A DNA stretch of 22,672 nt from Ferrovum sp. (GTDB lineage: Bacteria; Pseudomonadota; Gammaproteobacteria; Burkholderiales; Ferrovaceae), in contig DAIDKJ010000005.1 in the NCBI GenBank assembly GCA_027450105.1, positions 1 through 22,672 of the forward strand, in the 5' to 3' direction. This document shows, piece after piece, positions 6,639 through 14,272 of this stretch. Position 1 is the stretch's first letter. The number at the start of each line of letters is the position of its first letter. Below the pieces are notes generated by a model that saw only the letters and a program-made list of their open reading frames with translations, was not told where the DNA came from and ran no database searches. The position numbers were made by a program, and so were the translations under genes.

Positions 6639-9600
6639 TCATGCGGCAATATACGCAAGCCCATGGGTAAGAATGCCTGCCAGGTTGATCTGAGACTGAT
6701 TCGTGCTGGACGTGGCGGCAGTGGCCAGAAGTTGGGCTTCTGAAACGCTGCCTGCATTGATTAGGTTGGTGAGAGTCGTCAACTCGGTAGTAGTTATGTC
6801 GGTGTTGGTGACGTTTTTCCAAACGGTGGGTACAAAATCGTTGGGGCTGGTGAAGCTGAGATTTGCCAATAAAGTGGTGGCGACCTGTTGCAGGCTGTTT
6901 CCTGCATCCAGCAAGGCGAGCGTCGTTCCTACCAGAGTTTTGTTGGACAAGGCGGAACCGCCATAGGCCGCACCAATTAATTCAGCAGCTTGGCCAGCGG
7001 ATTGATGGATCCCCAGATCGAATGCCAATGCCGAGTCCGAAAATGTAATTCTTTGGACATTCAGTAGCGGGGTAGTATTCCCACCCTGATTTACCGTAAT
7101 GCTGCCAGAACCCGTATCGGTGACAACGTAATCGGCTGCCATGCCAGAAAAGGCAGTCGTTGTGATGCCTTGATGGGTGGTGGTAGGGATGAAGGCCAAA
7201 CCTGTTTGAGTCAACCCCTGAAGGTTGGCATTAGATTGATTTTGGGGCAGGGATGCAGCGTATACCAGAAGCGATGCCTCTGAAAATGTGCCACTTTGCA
7301 GTGCGAGTTCAAACTTCGAAAGATCACTGGCAGGGATTGTGCTGCCTGTGACATTTTGCCAAAGAGTCGACAGGAAAACCGTTGGGTTGGTCGAGATCAC
7401 GTTAGCCGCAATCAAGTCTTGCGCAGCCTGAATCGGTGTGCCTCCAGCATCAAAAAAATGAATCCAATTACCTACCAGCTCCTTGTTGGCTAGTGTATTA
7501 GATCCGAATACTGCACTGATCAGATCGGCTGCTTCCCCCGCAGATTGTGTGGAAGACAAATCATAGGCATAAGACTGATCAGTCAATTGCAAACGTTCCA
7601 CGTGGGCTAGGCTGTCTGTCCCGTTGGCGGTTTGAATCTGCCAGATCCCATTATTTTGGGACACGGTGACGTTTGAGGACATGTCGTCATAAGTGACAGT
7701 GCTCAAGCCAGTCATATCGTAGGTCATGATGGCCACCTGGCTCGGTTTTTCATTCAGGAGAGTGATGGTATCCTGAATTCTGTTGGCAGAAATAGTGACT
7801 GCTGTACCGTTTGGCTGCGCTGCAACAATATAAGTGGTATCGCCAAGATTTTGCAAATTCAGCAGTGAGACGATGCCTCCCGTAATGGTGGCATTTGCGT
7901 CCAAGGTGGTCGGTGATACCTCCGTGTGGACGTTAGCGAGTGGCGATAGAGACAACCCATTGAGTTGACTGGTAGCATCCTGAAATTGCATTAGAGGAAC
8001 ATTGGTCAGCTTTCCAAAAAGAGTTGATGCGATATTCCACAAGTGGACGTTTAATGTCACTGGAGAAGGGTCGGTCAAGGTAATGGCTGAAATCTGGTGG
8101 GTATGTTCAAGCAAACTTTGAAAGTTATTTGTCAGATTATTCGTGGAGTCGACAACGGACAGAAAAGCAACGTGGCCTTGATTGATTACTTGGGAAACAT
8201 CAGCTGCTGAAACGTCCGAGACGGACAGGGAATAGTATCCACTGATTTTGCCGAGGACATTGGCATCCGTGGTTAATTGCACGCCAGTGAGTGCAATGGG
8301 GGCGCTGTCGGTTAGCGTGATTCCAGAAATGGCCTGGATGTTTTTTTCCAGGGAATCCAGTTGGGCACTCACATTGCTGGCGCTATCGGAAATGGACAGA
8401 GAGGAGACGTGCGTATTAGCCAAGATCGTGGCAACTTGGTTGGCGCTGGCGCTGTAAACCGTGATTGAATAGTTGCCCTGCAGCAAAGCCAATGCAGCAG
8501 CATCACTGACCAGCTGGTTTGCCGAGAGTGATAGGGGCGAGTTATCAGTAAGGTTGATCGAAGCAATTTTTGCGGCATTCGATTGCAGGTAATCCAGATA
8601 ACTCGTTATGTTGTTAGCGATATCGGATATCGAAACGAAAGTCACCAAGGTGTTCTGGAGAACAGAACCCAGGTTGGCCGCGCTGACCCCGGTGACGGTC
8701 AGGACGAAATTGCCTTGGATTAACGAGAGGGTGCTAGCATCATTTTGCAGTTGGGTGCCAGTGATGAACAGTGGGGCGTTATCGGTGAGGGTAATCCCAA
8801 AAATATAGTTGACTTGGGATTGCAAGGCGTCCAGATTGGCGGACACGGTGGCCGCAGTACCGGAAATGGCATAGGAACCGGAGGGCGTGGAGCCGGATAA
8901 ATTCAGCGCCAGAAAGCTTGGCACTGATATCGATACTGGTGCTGCCAAGGTAAAACCCAACGCCATTAAAACCGTCTGGTCCAGTGGCGTCAAAGTAGCT
9001 GTCGGGTTGGCATAATTACCGAAGGGATCCTGTAAATTAGCGAAGTCACCATAATCTGTCGTGGAAAAAACGCCAAGGTTCGTGCTCCCACCATTGGTGG
9101 AAAAATAGCCCGGTGTGGCTGATTGCGGATTCCAAAGTACGCCAGGAGCTGCATAGGTATACAAACTCAATGGAGTGTACCAATTGCCGGACCCAACTGA
9201 GGAGCCATTAATTCGGCCCAGTGCGTGAGCCAGTTCGTGCAAGGCAGTGTCTACCATGTCCGCATATGAGCTGAGCATGACCTGACTGGAAAAGCCGGTT
9301 ATTCCGTCTATTCCGCTGGCGTTGGCAGCGAGCATGCCAAACGCTTTGGCTAGTGCGTTAGAAATGGTGAGATTCCCCCCGGAAGGATCGGTGGTGGGGT
9401 AGTAGCTGGAGAGCGTTGGTAGGCCGTTTAGAGTATCCGTATGAGAGAGTTGGGTGACAAGTTGTGCATAACTGTCCAAAACCGACTGTGGACCTCCTTC
9501 GGCATAAGCGCCGCCCATGGGTTGGCCATTGATGGAGTCTATGCCGACCTGGATATTCGCGGTGATGTTATTCTGGATGAGCAATGATAGATCGTTGGCG

Positions 9601-9674
9601 GCCTGCTGAACGGCAGACCTGAAAGCCGCGGTGGCGGTGGTGCTCGATGCGTCCCAAACCAGATTTATTTTCAT
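6639..9674 (-). CDS. Large modular zinc-metalloprotease-like protein with 79-residue repeats and two C-terminal modules (1011 aa)
   Basis: The N-terminal protease domain (1-245) has MKINLVWDAS, zinc motif HELAHALGRIN at 146-156, SLYTYAAPGVLW, YFSTNGGSTNLGVF and DQTVLMALGF. Residues 268 to about 560 hold four repeats spaced exactly 79 residues (ITLTD-like motifs with Asp at 298, 377, 456 and 535). Residues 560-655 are beta-rich. Two tandem C-terminal modules follow: 660-831 (VERLQLTDQSYAYD, then SAGEAADLISAVFG) and 841-1011 (VQRITFSDSALAFD, then QSAGQAAELIGAAYG), the last ending LAYIAA. There is no signal peptide and no clear ribosome binding site. It lies 84 bases after the 9759 gene on the same strand and is probably cotranscribed with it. 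The repeats suggest an extended stalk between protease and secretion or anchoring modules. Confidence 0.82.
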   Translation of the reverse strand: MKINLVWDASSTTATAAFRSAVQQAANDLSLLIQNNITANIQVGIDSINGQPMGGAYAEGGPQSVLDSYAQLVTQLSHTDTLNGLPTLSSYYPTTDPSGGNLTISNALAKAFGMLAANASGIDGITGFSSQVMLSSYADMVDTALHELAHALGRINGSSVGSGNWYTPLSLYTYAAPGVLWNPQSATPGYFSTNGGSTNLGVFSTTDYGDFANLQDPFGNYANPTATLTPLDQTVLMALGFTLAAPVSISVPSFLALNLSGSTPSGSYAISGTAATVSANLDALQSQVNYIFGITLTDNAPLFITGTQLQNDASTLSLIQGNFVLTVTGVSAANLGSVLQNTLVTFVSISDIANNITSYLDYLQSNAAKIASINLTDNSPLSLSANQLVSDAAALALLQGNYSITVYSASANQVATILANTHVSSLSISDSASNVSAQLDSLEKNIQAISGITLTDSAPIALTGVQLTTDANVLGKISGYYSLSVSDVSAADVSQVINQGHVAFLSVVDSTNNLTNNFQSLLEHTHQISAITLTDPSPVTLNVHLWNIASTLFGKLTNVPLMQFQDATSQLNGLSLSPLANVHTEVSPTTLDANATITGGIVSLLNLQNLGDTTYIVAAQPNGTAVTISANRIQDTITLLNEKPSQVAIMTYDMTGLSTVTYDDMSSNVTVSQNNGIWQIQTANGTDSLAHVERLQLTDQSYAYDLSSTQSAGEAADLISAVFGSNTLANKELVGNWIHFFDAGGTPIQAAQDLIAANVISTNPTVFLSTLWQNVTGSTIPASDLSKFELALQSGTFSEASLLVYAASLPQNQSNANLQGLTQTGLAFIPTTTHQGITTTAFSGMAADYVVTDTGSGSITVNQGGNTTPLLNVQRITFSDSALAFDLGIHQSAGQAAELIGAAYGGSALSNKTLVGTTLALLDAGNSLQQVATTLLANLSFTSPNDFVPTVWKNVTNTDITTTELTTLTNLINAGSVSEAQLLATAATSSTNQSQINLAGILTHGLAYIAA
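7995..8873 (-). repeat. Four tandem 79-residue (237-bp) coding repeats
   Basis: Within the 1011-residue protein the motifs ISD/VVD (351, 430, 509) and ITLTD/INLTD (298, 377, 456, 535) recur with an exact 79-residue period. Each unit has a helix-like N..LD.LQ stretch, the I.LTD.SP.. strand, QL..DA..L and a Y.L.V..VSAA strand. Sequence identity is low but length is unchanged, indicating old duplications under length constraint. The last unit is degraded after the LTD motif. Confidence 0.8.
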
Positions 9675-9758
9675 GGATATTTATGAATTGTGAAGTGAAG
9701 CCTTGTGCCGATCAGAAGCATCTGCCATTGGCATGTGAGGCTGAAAAACCTAGGCCCC

Positions 9759-11675
9759 TCACAAGGACAAATACTGCAAACCAGCCTCAGCCAAACCCGT
9801 CAAACCGATATGGGATTGATTGGCGCTGGTAGTCGCGGCGATTGCCAACAACTGAGCTTGGGAATATGCATGACTATCAAGAGCTCCAACAAAAGCAGAC
9901 AACTCTCCTGAAGTGATGGGGGAGCCCACCACGTTATTCCAAATAGCCGTAACAAAAGCGGTGTTGTCTGACGTCTGACTGATCAAGCCGGTATTCACGG
10001 CAATCTGGGCCATTTGGGCCATGTTATAACCGCTGTCGAACAATTTGATGGCTATTCCGGTATACATGGTGTTTTTCAAGGCGCTCAGCCCGAAAGCTGC
10101 ACCTAAAAGCTCTGCGGCCTGTCCACCGGATTGATTGGCACCCATGTCTAAAGCCAGAGACATATCTGCAAATTTGATGCGTTGGATATTGCTTAGCATA
10201 TGGAATCCCTGAGCAGTACCATTGTCTGTCAAGGTCGTCACCCCATTGGAGGTGCTCAAGCTGTAATTGGATATACTACCGCTGCAAACGACGGTATTGA
10301 TCCCTCCGGCAGTCCCCACAATGGGAGCGTTTCCAGAGGGCTCCGCAATCGAAGCATTCATAGCAGTAAAGGCCATGGGTGTACTGGACTGAATCACCGA
10401 ATCTACACTGTAGCCAGAATCTGTACTGGCTCCAGTGTATTCAGTTAACTCTGCCACAAAATAATAAGACCCCGATGGCAAGGCCGATACTGACGTCGTC
10501 AGTTGGACTGTATTCAGAAGGCTGCTGGTAGTACCCAGATCGTTCGTGGCTAGCAGATAACCCGTGGCCGAACCATCGGGACCATGTTGCCCATAAACAG
10601 TTCCATTGTTGTTCCCTGTGGGGAAGGGAGATGTCAGCGCCCACAGTTCCAGGCGCAAGTGAGCCGTTCCATACGCAGCGATGTCGTCCTGTACGCTGGC
10701 CAGAGCATTGGTAACGTCCACACTGACAGGATTGAAAGAGCTGAAAACAGCGTTGACATAACCCGTGCCAATGCCCAAGGCTGGGTTGCTGGAACTGGTG
10801 GCCATAACAGCGCTCCCACCTCCACTGATCGTGATGGGTAATGTTTCCGACGCACTCAATCCACCCGGTGATGTGGCTGTCACGATCACGTTCAAATTTT
10901 GCCCAATCCCCGGGGCAATGCCGCTGAAGGTTAAGGTGCTTGGGTTGAAACTCAACCAAGACGGCAAAGAATTGCCGTTGGATAAAGAGGCAGTGTATGT
11001 GAGGTTCTGTCCGTAGGGGTCGGTGAACGTATTGGCCGGCAGAGTGAAGGAAAAACTCTGTGCATCGGTCCATGTTTGTGCTGTTGTCTGCTGAGTCAGT
11101 GTGGGGGGGGATGAAAAATCCGTCTGCAACTCATTGTAGGCCGCAGGATTTAGAATGATACCCGATGAGGCTGTGGTCATCAGGCCTACGGCTGTCGTCA
11201 CCCCTGCGCTATTGATCCAAACTGGAGCTCCTGGAAACGCATGATTACTGAAAAGATACTGGGTCGGACTTGAAATACTCAGTGTGCCCTGTGAGGTGTT
11301 TACGGTTTCAGCAAGATCTCCACTGGATGAGGCACTGTCCGTGAAACTGACTGTGGCACTCCCCCCACTAAAATTGGGTTGGTAGGCCGTGATCTGCGCA
11401 TTGGAAAACCCAGAAAAAGAAGGATCTGTGATGTCGATCAAGGCGATCCCATTGGTAGCATCACTATGAACGACATACTTTAAACCTGACGAACCAGTGA
11501 TGCCACGCAAGGAAAAAGGAACCTGGGTTCCAGAACTGTCAAAAAGGGTCGAGTAAGCCGTCAAAATCTGTCGAGAACCGATGGCAATACCATCTCCCGC
11601 GAAGCTTAACAGACCGGTGCCCCCACCATAATTTGCAACCATGGAGTCGATTTCAATCAAATAGGGTGCAGGCAT
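9759..11675 (-). CDS. Modular secreted protein with degenerate trypsin-like domain and DUF4214-type C-terminus (638 aa)
   Basis: The C-terminus (about 450-638) is the module shared with the three metalloproteases: IQRIKFADMSLALDMG, NQSGGQAAELLGAAFG, and an end at LQYLSL. The N-terminus differs. Residues 27-44 (GDGIAIGSRQILTAYSTL) resemble the strand and LTAAH region of trypsin-like proteases but with Tyr for the catalytic His. NGIALIDI (75-82) has Gly for the Asp, and HAFPGAPVW (145-153) has Pro where GDSGGP would place Ser. Residues 200-286 look like a CADG/Ig-type domain (LTYTASLSNG..LPSWLSFN, TLTFSGIAP). Residues 290-436 are an unassigned beta-sandwich. AGGAG precedes the ATG. It is probably the first gene of a transcript continuing into the 1011-residue gene. 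An inactive protease fold used for binding is my inference. Confidence 0.7.
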   Translation of the reverse strand: MPAPYLIEIDSMVANYGGGTGLLSFAGDGIAIGSRQILTAYSTLFDSSGTQVPFSLRGITGSSGLKYVVHSDATNGIALIDITDPSFSGFSNAQITAYQPNFSGGSATVSFTDSASSSGDLAETVNTSQGTLSISSPTQYLFSNHAFPGAPVWINSAGVTTAVGLMTTASSGIILNPAAYNELQTDFSSPPTLTQQTTAQTWTDAQSFSFTLPANTFTDPYGQNLTYTASLSNGNSLPSWLSFNPSTLTFSGIAPGIGQNLNVIVTATSPGGLSASETLPITISGGGSAVMATSSSNPALGIGTGYVNAVFSSFNPVSVDVTNALASVQDDIAAYGTAHLRLELWALTSPFPTGNNNGTVYGQHGPDGSATGYLLATNDLGTTSSLLNTVQLTTSVSALPSGSYYFVAELTEYTGASTDSGYSVDSVIQSSTPMAFTAMNASIAEPSGNAPIVGTAGGINTVVCSGSISNYSLSTSNGVTTLTDNGTAQGFHMLSNIQRIKFADMSLALDMGANQSGGQAAELLGAAFGLSALKNTMYTGIAIKLFDSGYNMAQMAQIAVNTGLISQTSDNTAFVTAIWNNVVGSPITSGELSAFVGALDSHAYSQAQLLAIAATTSANQSHIGLTGLAEAGLQYLSL

Positions 11676-11750
11676 CTGTGCTTTCTCCTAAAACGTCCCG
11701 GAAACAATCTCTTTATTCAACAAACCCCAGCCTCAGTCATTTATCTGTCG

Positions 11751-11779
11751 ATACTACTCCTCAGGAAATAATGAGTCAA
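11751..11779 (-). promoter_or_regulatory. Sigma-70-type promoter candidate for the secreted-protein array
   Basis: On the minus strand TTGACT (11779-11774, 5/6 match) and TAGTAT (11756-11751, 4/6) are separated by 17 bases. Transcription would begin about 70 bases upstream of the ATG at 11675 and run into the 638- and 1011-residue genes. Confidence 0.45.
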
Positions 11780-11882
11780 AAAATTAGAAACAATGCTAAA
11801 ACAGGGTGTTCTGACCAAGGGCAAACACCGTGGGAGTTCCAATGTGTTGATGTGCTCACAGTGAACCCTTCGACAGAACGGC

Positions 11883-13253
11883 TCACTGGGATACATTCAA
11901 CGCTGGAGTAAGTTCAGCACATCCATCGTGCCACACGAACGCCGCTGCTTCTCTTTTGTAGGGTAAAGCGTTCAGCGAATACACCTGCAGATGCTCCGGA
12001 GGCCTTCCTTGCAATTGCGCTAGGCGCTGTGTCATTTCGGCAACATACGGGACTAAGAGTGTGGGAACGTACACTTGCAAGACTTCTGATTGCTGTCCTG
12101 CCAGGCGATAGATTTGCTCGTTTTGGGCGATCAGCTGGGCAAAACAGGCCGATTTTTGTGGCTGAATTCCGGCTGCCAGAACGACCACCAAACCTAGACC
12201 CATGGCAAACCTGCTGTACCGTCCAGACCATCGAGCTAATCCCAGAACCAGCCCCACACTAAGACACCACCATACCAAAAACCAATGACGCTCCGGAATA
12301 AAAAATTCTGTTCCGTGAGCGGGCAAACCACCAGGGACCATCAGCGGTACCAGTGGACCCAGTAAAAGCAGAACCAGCACCCCAAACACCAATAATTCGC
12401 GTCGATGTCTTCCAAAACTCAGGATAGCCACTCCCATCAGCAAGCCACACATCAAAATCCCCATTGCCTGATTGGCAAACAGCCAGGATGGAACATCTTG
12501 TAAGTAATCAGCCATCTGAGCAAGCGAGGGCCAGTTTCCCCGTGCATACCCTCCCAAATGACCTGAAAGCATGTGAAAACGCCAGGGGATATAACTGACC
12601 AGGACCCCCAGGTAAGGAATCGTGCGCCACAGCCTTCTATCCCACGAATTACTGGGCGTCTCTAGAATGAGGGGCAACAAACCCAACGGCACAAAAATTT
12701 CCTTACTCAAGGCGGCCAAAGCGTAACCAATGGCAGCCAATCCATGAAACCTGGGATTGGAGCGTTCAGCGTGGATGAATATCAACAGGGCGCCGATCAT
12801 CCACACCAAACCTTCCCCATAGTGACGGGTCATGATTTGATGGGCAATGACCTGGGTGGGAAAGCCCACCAAAAACAACATCGCTCCTATCCATGCCCAT
12901 GCCCGGTCTACCCAGTGACGTAAGAGAATGTAGGTTAGCGAAGCAGCGATCCACAATACCACCAGTTGGTGAAAGTAAAAGCCTGCTGGATTTAAATGGA
13001 AGAAGTGATAATCAAACTGGTAGGACAAGGTTAGCAGCGGCGTAAAAAATGGTGCCAGTTGCTGTTGTTCGGGATCGGGGTGCCACAAGACATCTAGCAA
13101 CGACTGCTTCAGGGCGAATCGCAACATCATGGGATCATCAAAACGCCAATAGCCCGATAGTGTGTCGTGAAATAACCCAGCAGTTAGCAGCCCCAATATC
13201 ACGGTTACCACAACACCCTCACGGAATCCGAAAGAGCCTGAAGTAGGGTTCAT
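11883..13253 (-). CDS. Polytopic membrane protein, GT-C glycosyltransferase-like (456 aa)
   Basis: The protein has about ten hydrophobic segments, including VVVTVILGLLTAGLF near the N-terminus, FHQLVVLWIAASLTYILL, WIGAMLFLVGFPTQVI, LVWMIGALLIFIH, ELLVFGVLVLLLLGPLV and WFLVWWCLSVGLVLGLA. After the first segment comes SGYWRFDDPMML (Asp39-Asp40). This position and context fit the first-loop acidic motif of GT-C enzymes, which transfer sugars from lipid carriers. The soluble C-terminal tail (about 75 residues) is predicted outside the membrane core. The start at 13253 is chosen because the frame extending to 13397 has unlike, basic sequence; no strong ribosome binding site is visible. It could glycosylate the neighbouring secreted or surface proteins, but that is speculation. 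The substrate is unknown. Confidence 0.6.
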   Translation of the reverse strand: MNPTSGSFGFREGVVVTVILGLLTAGLFHDTLSGYWRFDDPMMLRFALKQSLLDVLWHPDPEQQQLAPFFTPLLTLSYQFDYHFFHLNPAGFYFHQLVVLWIAASLTYILLRHWVDRAWAWIGAMLFLVGFPTQVIAHQIMTRHYGEGLVWMIGALLIFIHAERSNPRFHGLAAIGYALAALSKEIFVPLGLLPLILETPSNSWDRRLWRTIPYLGVLVSYIPWRFHMLSGHLGGYARGNWPSLAQMADYLQDVPSWLFANQAMGILMCGLLMGVAILSFGRHRRELLVFGVLVLLLLGPLVPLMVPGGLPAHGTEFFIPERHWFLVWWCLSVGLVLGLARWSGRYSRFAMGLGLVVVLAAGIQPQKSACFAQLIAQNEQIYRLAGQQSEVLQVYVPTLLVPYVAEMTQRLAQLQGRPPEHLQVYSLNALPYKREAAAFVWHDGCAELTPALNVSQ

Positions 13254-13407
13254 TGTGGATAATTTGCGGATTCTGCCAAAGTTGGTTTTGGACGACCCGG
13301 CTCCTGGTGGTCTGACCCGCAAAAATTTGATCTGGCCAATTCCGGGATGGCTATTTTGGAAGCGAAACATATCGATAAGTTGAAATGCTCCATGCAATGT
13401 GCAATCG

Positions 13408-14172
13408 TCAAAAACAAATTGTCTGGCCCTGCTGGAGCAGATTTATTGGGTTAGGACTACCAATTTGTTCAAGCTCATGCATGATGACATCGATCTCGCC
13501 CGGTTTCATATGGGTGATATGGATTTCAGCTGGGTGTTTTAGATTCCTGATCTCAGCCTCCAGCAATTGTGGGCATAGATGCATCGAAATTATTGCCAAT
13601 TCCAATTCGCGATTTCGAAACGAGGTTTCAATGATGATGTGACGCAAGTTATCAATCCCATTGACAATGTTCCAGAACTCTCTGCAGCCCCCCGTATCCC
13701 CGGAATAAACCAGGCTGCCTTTACCGCTGTCAAGCCAATAACCTACTGCAGGTACCGTATGATTGGCAGGTATTGCGGTGACGCGTCTGTTTATCGATAG
13801 TTCTTTGGTTTCACCAACTACGATAGGTTGAAATTTAACGAAGGGTTGCCCCTCAGGAATCTGGGTGAAATCGGGCCATATCAGATTGTTAAATAAGTGT
13901 TGATGCAGCGCTTGTAGTGTGGCCGGGGTGCCGTACACCGTGATGGGTTGTTGGCGAGCGTTGCCCGTCATGTCGGCCAGCAAAGCAATGCCTGCAACAT
14001 GGTCAAGATGGGAATGAGTCACAAATATGTGATCGATTCTGGCCAGTGATTCAAAGTCCAGGTTGATGATTCCAGTCCCGGCATCAATCAAAATATCTTC
14101 ATCTACTGCAAAAGTGGTCGTGTGCATCCCATTTCCAATGCCACCGCTACAACCAAGTATATTCAGTTTCAT
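13408..14172 (-). CDS. Class II 3',5'-cyclic-nucleotide phosphodiesterase (metallo-beta-lactamase fold, 254 aa)
   Basis: This enzyme hydrolyses cAMP and/or cGMP to the 5'-monophosphate, using two metal ions. The fold is seen in the N-terminal strand MKLNILGCSGGIG, DILIDAGTG (27-34) and the metal motif THSHLDHVAG (His53, His55, Asp57, His58). ANHTVPAVGY (His138), SGDTGG (Asp159), ISMHLCP (His198) and ITHMKPGE (His221) complete the set. The length and the HTVPAVGY, IIETSF and THMKPGE blocks fit the PDEase_II family rather than general hydrolases. AGGA lies eight bases before the ATG. It is on the same strand as the adenylate cyclase 100 bases upstream and is plausibly cotranscribed, giving synthesis and removal of cAMP from one locus. 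Confidence 0.88.
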   Translation of the reverse strand: MKLNILGCSGGIGNGMHTTTFAVDEDILIDAGTGIINLDFESLARIDHIFVTHSHLDHVAGIALLADMTGNARQQPITVYGTPATLQALHQHLFNNLIWPDFTQIPEGQPFVKFQPIVVGETKELSINRRVTAIPANHTVPAVGYWLDSGKGSLVYSGDTGGCREFWNIVNGIDNLRHIIIETSFRNRELELAIISMHLCPQLLEAEIRNLKHPAEIHITHMKPGEIDVIMHELEQIGSPNPINLLQQGQTICF

Positions 14173-14272
14173 GGTGATATTCCTATGAGGAAATAATGTA
14201 TTGACCTTGGTCTAGGGTGATTATTGTTTCGATCTAAAACAGAGCTTCTCGTGTAACGGGTTCATGGGATGC

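Noticed and set aside
10441..11073. 210-codon alternative frame within the 638-residue gene
   Set aside because: Rich in Cys, His, Trp and Gln without domain pattern; the overlapping frame has clear modules shared with paralogues.
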